Part shown: positions 58,127 through 64,000 of the stretch, piece after piece
Layout of the letters: each line of letters begins with the position of its first letter
How positions within the stretch are numbered: the first letter of the stretch is position 1
NCBI GenBank assembly: GCA_003008705.1
Contig: PDUO01000009.1
Span: 248,001-312,000, forward strand
Source: Pezicula radicicola
Lineage: Eukaryota; Ascomycota; Leotiomycetes; Helotiales; Dermateaceae
Reading direction: 5' to 3'
DNA length: 64,000 nt
Made by a program: the position numbers and the translations under genes
Notes under the pieces: generated by a model
Seen by the model: only the letters and a program-made list of their open reading frames with translations
Database searches by the model: none
Told to the model about the DNA's origin: nothing

Positions 58127-61100
58127 CTACTCTGCAACTTTTCTTACACGCCCTGCTTCGGAATCCTTCTCAGGCATGGTAGTACCTCCGAATCCCAAAG
58201 CGCTATTCTTCTTCCGCCTGCCCTTGCGATCCCCGTACTTCTCATCGAACTTGCGGATCGCCGACAGCGTGCTCATATCCTCGCTAATACTTGCGCTGAT
58301 CTCCTCCATTGCCTTGTCAAAGTGTTTCTTCATGAGCGTGCGTTTAGCAGGGTAGACATAAGGCTCCTCGCCTGTATGCTTGGCTGCAATTTCGTTCTCT
58401 TCACGTATGCAAGTTAATGCTGCTGCTACGGAAAGGTTCTTGAGGTCGGAACCAGAATAAAATGGTGTGTCTTTTGCGAGCTTCGAAAGAGAGACCGATT
58501 CATCAAGGATTTCATCTTTGAGATGGATTTTGAGAATCGCTTCTCTGTCTTTTTCAACAGGAAGATCTACGAGGAGACGTCGTGGGAGTCGACGAAGAAC
58601 AGCTTCGTCAAGGTCGAATGGCCGGTTAGTTGCCACCATGATAAATGCCGAGAGGTCATTCATGCCGTCCCATTCACGTAGGAACTGGTTGATCAACTCT
58701 CGATGCGTTTGGTGACGCGAACTACCCCCTCCACGAGCAGCAAAGATTGCATCTGCTTCGTCAATAAAGACAACACAGGGAGAGAGTTTCTTCGCTAAGC
58801 TAAATATCGCTTTCACGTTTTTCTCTCCTTCGCCGACATACATGTCATTGACTTCAGCACCACTAATCTCCAGTACGGTCGCACCACTCTCTTTGGCAAC
58901 AGCCTTGGCTAGAAGGGTCTTGCCAGTTCCTGGGGGCCCATACAACAAAAGACCAGGTATCTTATCCGTAGCAAGGACACCATAGGAAAAGGCTTCGGGC
59001 CGCAGAAGTGACAATGTTGTCAGCATCTTGAGTGCTTCGATGGTTTCTTTGGGTGCATGGACTTGGTCGAAAGTGGTATGTATGTCGGAAGGATTAATTA
59101 CTCCTCCTAGTAGCTTTTTCTCATGTGGAGTACAGGTTTTCTTAAGTTGTTTCATTCGATCCTTCGTGGTGATTTTCTTCAATGGATCCGAAGCGCTGTT
59201 AAGTTCATCAAGTGCAGAATCGAGCTCCTTGTCTTCCTTGCGTGCTTCTGCATGTCCCCAGTTATATTTGACGGTGTCACTACCGGCAAGAAGAGCGAGA
59301 GCTTCAGTGAATACAGGTCCGTCAATCAACGATGTAGACTTGTTCAGGCCCATCACTGTCGTCGCAACTCGATGGACACGAGCAAAGGTCCAGACGACAT
59401 CTTCGAGGTCGGCTGTATATATAATTGAGTTGTCAAGATCCTTCATGATATCTACAACCAAAGAATCTTGATTCCCGCCCGCAAGCTTTGTAACCATGTC
59501 TTCAATATGACGCACATTAAGATTTAAGATACGGCGCTTTTCATCGACCTCAAAAGCGACATCTTGCTCCTCTCTGCGATCCGGAGGGACGTAAATAGTT
59601 TTATTTTCATGGCCAAAATCGCCGGCTTCGAGTTCTCTGATTTCCGATGCTGAGAGGCCAGCTTCCATTGACGTCGTTCCAACGAGGATGATATTCCTGC
59701 CATCGAGCCAACGCTTATTTACAATGTCACGCATTTTGCTGATTAAGCTTGCGCCTTGTTGAGTTTCGCCCATTTCTTTGAAATCTCTTATTTGTATGAT
59801 AAGGTCTCTGGGGGCGCTTTTTGATTTGCTTGCAGCCTCAGAAGACGAAAGTCTTTTGGAATCAGCTCCACTGATTAGGGCGTCAAGGAGGGTTTGGACC
59901 TTGAGTTCATTCCATTGGTCTGGACCTGCTTTTCCGTTTCCTGTTGCTGGTTCAGCGCGTCCACTGATTTCGAAAATTGACACCCCTTTGCCTAGATCCA
60001 TTTTGGAGGGTGATTTGGTAAAGGAGTCGAAAATGGTAGGCACTCTTGGGAACACTTCTAAAAGTCTTTTCTTTACTTCCTCCAGCCTTGGAGAAACATG
60101 TTTTGGTGATGGACGCCATGAGCCGATGTCTGATATGCCTGCTCCAGACTTCTCTTCCTCCTCCAGATCTTCAAGATCGTCTTGCTCGTGTTTATACCCA
60201 AACTGCTCCAACTTTCCTGCAATCTTGCTAGTTTCATAAGACAGCAGAGCAGTGGAAGATTGGGCCCAAGCTAAGTTTTCTTCCGCGTAATTGCCTATTA
60301 ACTGCGCTATATCTTCCGAGTCTAGTCGAACTAGGTCTGCTTCAAGCTTTGTCGCGATTGTTTCCACAATTGAGTCCAGATAATAGGTTCCACCATCTTT
60401 TGGGCATTGAAGAAGAAGGATCGGTCTTCGTAAATCCTTGCTGTGCACCTTTGGAGGTGGCCGCAAAGTCAATCCTGATCTTATAACAGCGAGAATCTCC
60501 TTATAGACATGCACATGCACTGAATATTTTGCTTCGGCTGTGGGTTTAAGACCACATTTGACTATATCTGCCATCGACCGCGCCGCCATAGACCAATTTG
60601 GCTGTCCAATTGTTGGTTGTGACGTTCCTTTCACATCCGTTGTAAGTGTGGCAGGATCCGTAATATTTTCCTCGGCTTCGACACTGTTCCCATCTACTTG
60701 CTCTGCTGACGTGTCAGGACTAGTGGTTGAGTTCCCATAAACAGCCAGGCTTCCAGCCAGGTCAACAGGATCCCCTAGACACTTGACATTCTTGTCCCAG
60801 AACCAATCTGGCAAGACGACTGGTGGTAACCCATCTGGTTGCTTGTGTCTGTTAGCCGTCGAACGTCCTGGCGGCCTGCCCAAGCGCACCCTTTGGGGAA
60901 CTTGTACATTTTCGATCTCGTCTTGCACTGGAGACGGGTTCGCTATCGTAGGCTCCTCGGTAGACACATTCTCGGTAACCGAATCCGGCTTCTCAGCAGC
61001 TCCATCACTCTCGTCGACCTCGCTGTCTTTGGGCGTTCGTTGTAAATATGCAGTTGTTTGAAATGTTCGCTGAGGAAGAGGGCGTCGGACACCGGCTACA

Positions 61101-61168
61101 ATTCGACATGCGCGTCTCGATATTGGACTTTGAGCCGTTCGAAGGACACGGAATGCTGCGGCATGCAT
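58127..61168 (-). CDS. Large mitochondrial AAA ATPase of the Msp1/ATAD1 group
   Basis: A single-exon gene encoding 1013 residues. The N-terminus MHAAAFRVLRTAQSPISRRA is Arg-rich and amphipathic, a likely mitochondrial presequence. A long N-terminal region includes QRVRLGRPPGRSTANRHKQP, LPDWFWDKNVKCLGD and a degenerate P-loop-like fold (DLRRPILLLQCPKDGGTYYL). The C-terminal AAA domain is intact: Walker A LLLYGPPGTGKTLLAKAVAK, Walker B CVVFIDEADAIFAARG, sensor 1 IMVATNRPFDLDEAVLRRLP. Yeast Msp1 removes mislocalised tail-anchored proteins, but this long filamentous-fungal form has an extra half, so the exact role is open. The frame is open a little further upstream of 61168 without an ATG. Confidence 0.85.
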   Translation of the reverse strand: MHAAAFRVLRTAQSPISRRACRIVAGVRRPLPQRTFQTTAYLQRTPKDSEVDESDGAAEKPDSVTENVSTEEPTIANPSPVQDEIENVQVPQRVRLGRPPGRSTANRHKQPDGLPPVVLPDWFWDKNVKCLGDPVDLAGSLAVYGNSTTSPDTSAEQVDGNSVEAEENITDPATLTTDVKGTSQPTIGQPNWSMAARSMADIVKCGLKPTAEAKYSVHVHVYKEILAVIRSGLTLRPPPKVHSKDLRRPILLLQCPKDGGTYYLDSIVETIATKLEADLVRLDSEDIAQLIGNYAEENLAWAQSSTALLSYETSKIAGKLEQFGYKHEQDDLEDLEEEEKSGAGISDIGSWRPSPKHVSPRLEEVKKRLLEVFPRVPTIFDSFTKSPSKMDLGKGVSIFEISGRAEPATGNGKAGPDQWNELKVQTLLDALISGADSKRLSSSEAASKSKSAPRDLIIQIRDFKEMGETQQGASLISKMRDIVNKRWLDGRNIILVGTTSMEAGLSASEIRELEAGDFGHENKTIYVPPDRREEQDVAFEVDEKRRILNLNVRHIEDMVTKLAGGNQDSLVVDIMKDLDNSIIYTADLEDVVWTFARVHRVATTVMGLNKSTSLIDGPVFTEALALLAGSDTVKYNWGHAEARKEDKELDSALDELNSASDPLKKITTKDRMKQLKKTCTPHEKKLLGGVINPSDIHTTFDQVHAPKETIEALKMLTTLSLLRPEAFSYGVLATDKIPGLLLYGPPGTGKTLLAKAVAKESGATVLEISGAEVNDMYVGEGEKNVKAIFSLAKKLSPCVVFIDEADAIFAARGGGSSRHQTHRELINQFLREWDGMNDLSAFIMVATNRPFDLDEAVLRRLPRRLLVDLPVEKDREAILKIHLKDEILDESVSLSKLAKDTPFYSGSDLKNLSVAAALTCIREENEIAAKHTGEEPYVYPAKRTLMKKHFDKAMEEISASISEDMSTLSAIRKFDEKYGDRKGRRKKNSALGFGGTTMPEKDSEAGRVRKVAE

Positions 61169-62047
61169 TCGAGATATTTTTGCGCCCAGAAATGAGCGGC
61201 TGGTAGAGAGGTGTTCTGCCCGCTGCGATGTTGCGACGAGTAGGAAATTCTGGCCACGGAAATTTGTTGATCCATAAATCACGTGACATTGGGTATCTTC
61301 TCGACGAGCATAACTAGTTATTGCTAGAGTTCAAAGATTTAATAGGGATAATTTAGTTGAGAAAATTTAATCTTGTGATTTCACAATAGTGTGAAAACAT
61401 GTATGTTAAAGTTACTACCAATACGAAGAACCTGGAATACTTGATACCTGAGCGACCACCTTCGCTTAATAAGGAGACGGTAAAGGATAATAGTAATGGT
61501 CACTCAAAGATGTTATCGTATAAGCATATTAATTTTACGTAGGTACTTAAATATTATAAAATTTTGCGTGCAGTTTGACACTAACACATAACCGCTACAG
61601 GACTGGATTAAGTAACCGCCTTGATTTGAGTGACCCACTTTTTGGGTAACCTACTTATCTGAGAGGCTCTTCACTTGATTTCCGTTATGGCTAAATTGGT
61701 AGCCCATAGGGGGTCCCTAGATTAGTATTACTTTCAGAAGAATGCATTTATCCGTTAGGGTATACTGTTGGGAACAGTTTTAATAAAATAAATGGGCCAT
61801 AGTCGCCCGAGAGACATTTCTCTGGACAAGGCGGAGTCTGCTCAACGAACTTTCAGAATTAATGAGTTCTGGGAAACATGATTTGCAGAGAAAGGCTACT
61901 TTTCTCAGACTTCTAGCGTCTAATCCCGTTGATTTCTACGGAGGAGTCTAAATATAACTCTTAGTGATGATAACCCCATCCTATTTCCTAAGCATTGTTC
62001 CCAACATTTCTCATTAATAGCACAAGACATCGTTCGCTCCACGGCCT
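61169..62047. other. Intergenic region
   Basis: No ORF. Sequence near 61600-61660 (TTAAGTAACC ... GAGTGACCCAC ... GGGTAACCTACTTATC) is a loose relative of the AGTAAGTTACTT motif. Confidence 0.45.
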
Positions 62048-64000
62048 TCAAAAAGGCGGCATATCTCTCAAAACTCTCAACCGAGCAGTATCATGATATG
62101 TAAGCTTCCTCTCGGGGCTTGGCATTCTGTTTCCCACATCATCCATAACCCAAGGATTATGGGTACTTGGTGACTCCACCGTCGGTTTCGTATGACTTTC
62201 CTGCATCGTAAATGGTCCAGCATGCTGAACAACTTGACTCAACGTCCAAAGATTCTTCCCCACATCTTCCAGGTCGACCTCTTTGGAGTTACCATGCACA
62301 GGAATTCTCACGCGTTGACCAGTTCTCCTCAAGTCATCATAAGTTCCTATTGGCAGACAGCTAAGCACTGTCCACTGTTGCATGTCGCCTTCGATAGCTT
62401 TGACGAACCCAGAGACGTCCACAGTGCTCTTGGGTTCTATTTCATCAATATCAGGATAGCCAGGTATTGAATTAGGCTGTTCCAGATATATACACGAGTC
62501 GCTCATGAATTTGCGGAAGGTATTGACAATCGGGCTGTCCTTCTCGGGATGAGATTCGATGTAGCCTATAATCTCGGGTAGAAGGAAGTCTGCAAGCTTA
62601 CAGACGAGGCTTGCCATCCTTTCACAAGAAGGATGAATGTCGGCATTGTTGCGTTTTTGGAAGTGTTTCCTGAGTCCATCCATGATGAGATACAATATGC
62701 TAATTGCACTATGGAAAGTGCTTTCAGCTCTCTGCCTCCCGACATCAGACCTTTGATCGCCAATATAATGCTCATAAGACGTATATCTTCCATGGGACAG
62801 TCCTATGGCTGGGATCCAAGCTACGCAAAGAGTCCACGTTACTGCCTTTTGTGAGATATCGCCGGAGAAGCCCACAATAATAGCTGCAGGAATCATACAC
62901 TCAATCATAAACTCGAAGAATGACCAGGCTTTCGCTGCTTTCGTAACTTTCTCAATATAGGGCTCCAAATTGCTCTCCAACAGTGCTTTCTTGAAAGAAC
63001 TGAATAAGTAGTGAAAAGTCTCCCATTTTGCTCCCGAGTCGCCTTTAGCTAGGCGAACAGTGTAGGCTTTCATATTGGCGAGTTGATATCCTGGATCGGA
63101 CTGATCTGGCCAAAAGTCCGCGGATTCGTGGACGAAGAAGTCTGGTAGCGGTAGAATATCTTTTCCATGCGATCTGATTTGCTTGGCAACTTCTTGGACG
63201 AATTTGACGTATGCATTGTGCGTGGTATCACGCGAACTGTTGAGTCGTTTGAGTTCTGCTTCCATATCTTTCATCATTCGCCTTAGAACATGTGCAAACT
63301 CTTCTTTGACTTGGTGAAGAGATCTTCCTCCGTAGGTGGTGGCTCGCACTGCAGAATCGTTGAGGATTATGCTCATGTTGTTTATGGCGACTAGGGGTAT
63401 TAGTTTTGGAAGTCTACTTTGGAAGAGAGGACTTACGACGAATGCAAAGCAAGTTTAAGTCAGAGCTGCCAATGGTTTGCTCCACACCCTCTACCGACCA
63501 TCCACGCAAATCAAGACCCTCTAAGAGAAAGAAGTTTTGAGCATGTAATGCTGCTGTCAGGCCATGTTCATAATGTTGACTTTCTAGTGGCTTTGAAATT
63601 GCAAGCATCCACTCGAGTCCTAAATTGAATGTAATAGGGTCTTTGAAATTTGCTATCCGCCGAGTGACATTCGGGAAGACGGAGTGTGTTTGCCTGACAA
63701 GTTCGCTGAGGAAAAGTGGCCAGTGAACACTAGCAATTGAGCCTTGCTTGGCTTTAGAGGAAGATCTACAGACGTCGGCAAAAACAGCGATCGGGCCCGC
63801 GAGAAGGACGTCTGATGGTTCCTATGGGAGATGTTAATGTTAAAATAAGAGAATTTTTACTTTGAACTTACCAATATTTGTTTCCGAATTAAAAGCGATA
63901 AGAGCGAGGCCCAGGTTCGAATCATTTTACTCATGGTCGAGCTTTCATATTCATTGCTGCGTAACGCTTTATTGACAACCTTCTGAAACGCGGGTAGAAC
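62048..64000 (-). CDS. Mus7/MMS22-family DNA-repair protein (C-terminal part, runs off window)
   Basis: Three exons are visible (63872-64000 continuing out of the window, 63437-63821, 62048-63390), with 50- and 46-bp introns that keep frame. About 618 residues are present. The region TYGGRSLHQVKEEFAHVLRR, VQEVAKQIRSHGKDILPLPD, FFVHESADFWPDQSDPGYQL, FHYLFSSFKKALLESNLEPY and KAWSFFEFMIECMIPAAIIV matches the conserved C-terminal part of Mus7/Mms22. These proteins act with the Rtt101/Cul8 ubiquitin ligase at stalled replication forks. The N-terminal majority lies beyond base 64000. Family assignment is by eye. Confidence 0.7.

Overview
The window reads as nuclear DNA of a filamentous ascomycete (Pezizomycotina). 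Genes carry short 45-120 bp introns with CTAAC/CTGAC-type branch points. Typical filamentous-fungal families are present: a LIM-binding PtaB protein, a Zn(II)2Cys6 regulator, HET and STAND-like genes, a DUF7025 AAA+ ATPase, a Pex14/17 peroxin and a Kex2-processed repeat protein. A leotiomycete is my best guess from overall protein flavour, but that is inference. No rRNA or convincing tRNA was seen. Two bases are ambiguous (24248, 24263).

Layout. 1-12.5 kb: the 5' part of VPS39 (runs off the left edge), a small secreted protein, ptaB, and a TMEM184/Ost-alpha membrane protein. 12.5-23.6 kb: gene-poor DNA with a Tc1/mariner-like MITE, an intron-containing homologue of the bacterial pyrimidine monooxygenase RutA, an adjacent Zn2Cys6 transcription factor, an intronless divergent lysyl-tRNA synthetase, and a hypothetical ORF interrupted by an in-frame stop. 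24-34 kb: an accessory stretch with a secreted Kex2-cleaved repeat protein (RiPP/KEP-type precursor), an 11-exon cytochrome P450, a secreted purine-nucleoside-permease family protein and a membrane-anchored amidohydrolase. 34-45 kb: AT-rich islands around a DUF7025 AAA+ ATPase, an NLR-like gene with a degenerate NTPase, a pisatin-demethylase-like P450 and a Vts1-like fragment. 45.5-64 kb: mostly core genes, namely PEX14/17, the INO80 subunit IES2, glutathione synthetase GSH2, a Gag1/DUF4050 protein, a large mitochondrial Msp1-type AAA ATPase and a Mus7/MMS22 repair gene (runs off the right edge). A decayed HET gene sits among them.

How genes may work together. The core genes (HOPS tethering, peroxisome import, chromatin remodelling, glutathione, replication repair) are unrelated neighbours. 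Two accessory groups deserve attention: RutA with the neighbouring Zn2Cys6 factor, where CGG triplets lie upstream of rutA; and the repeat-peptide precursor next to a P450, which resembles half of a dikaritin-type RiPP cluster, although no UstYa (DUF3328) gene was found here. Exon structures were worked out by hand; for nearly all spliced genes the exon lengths sum to a multiple of three.
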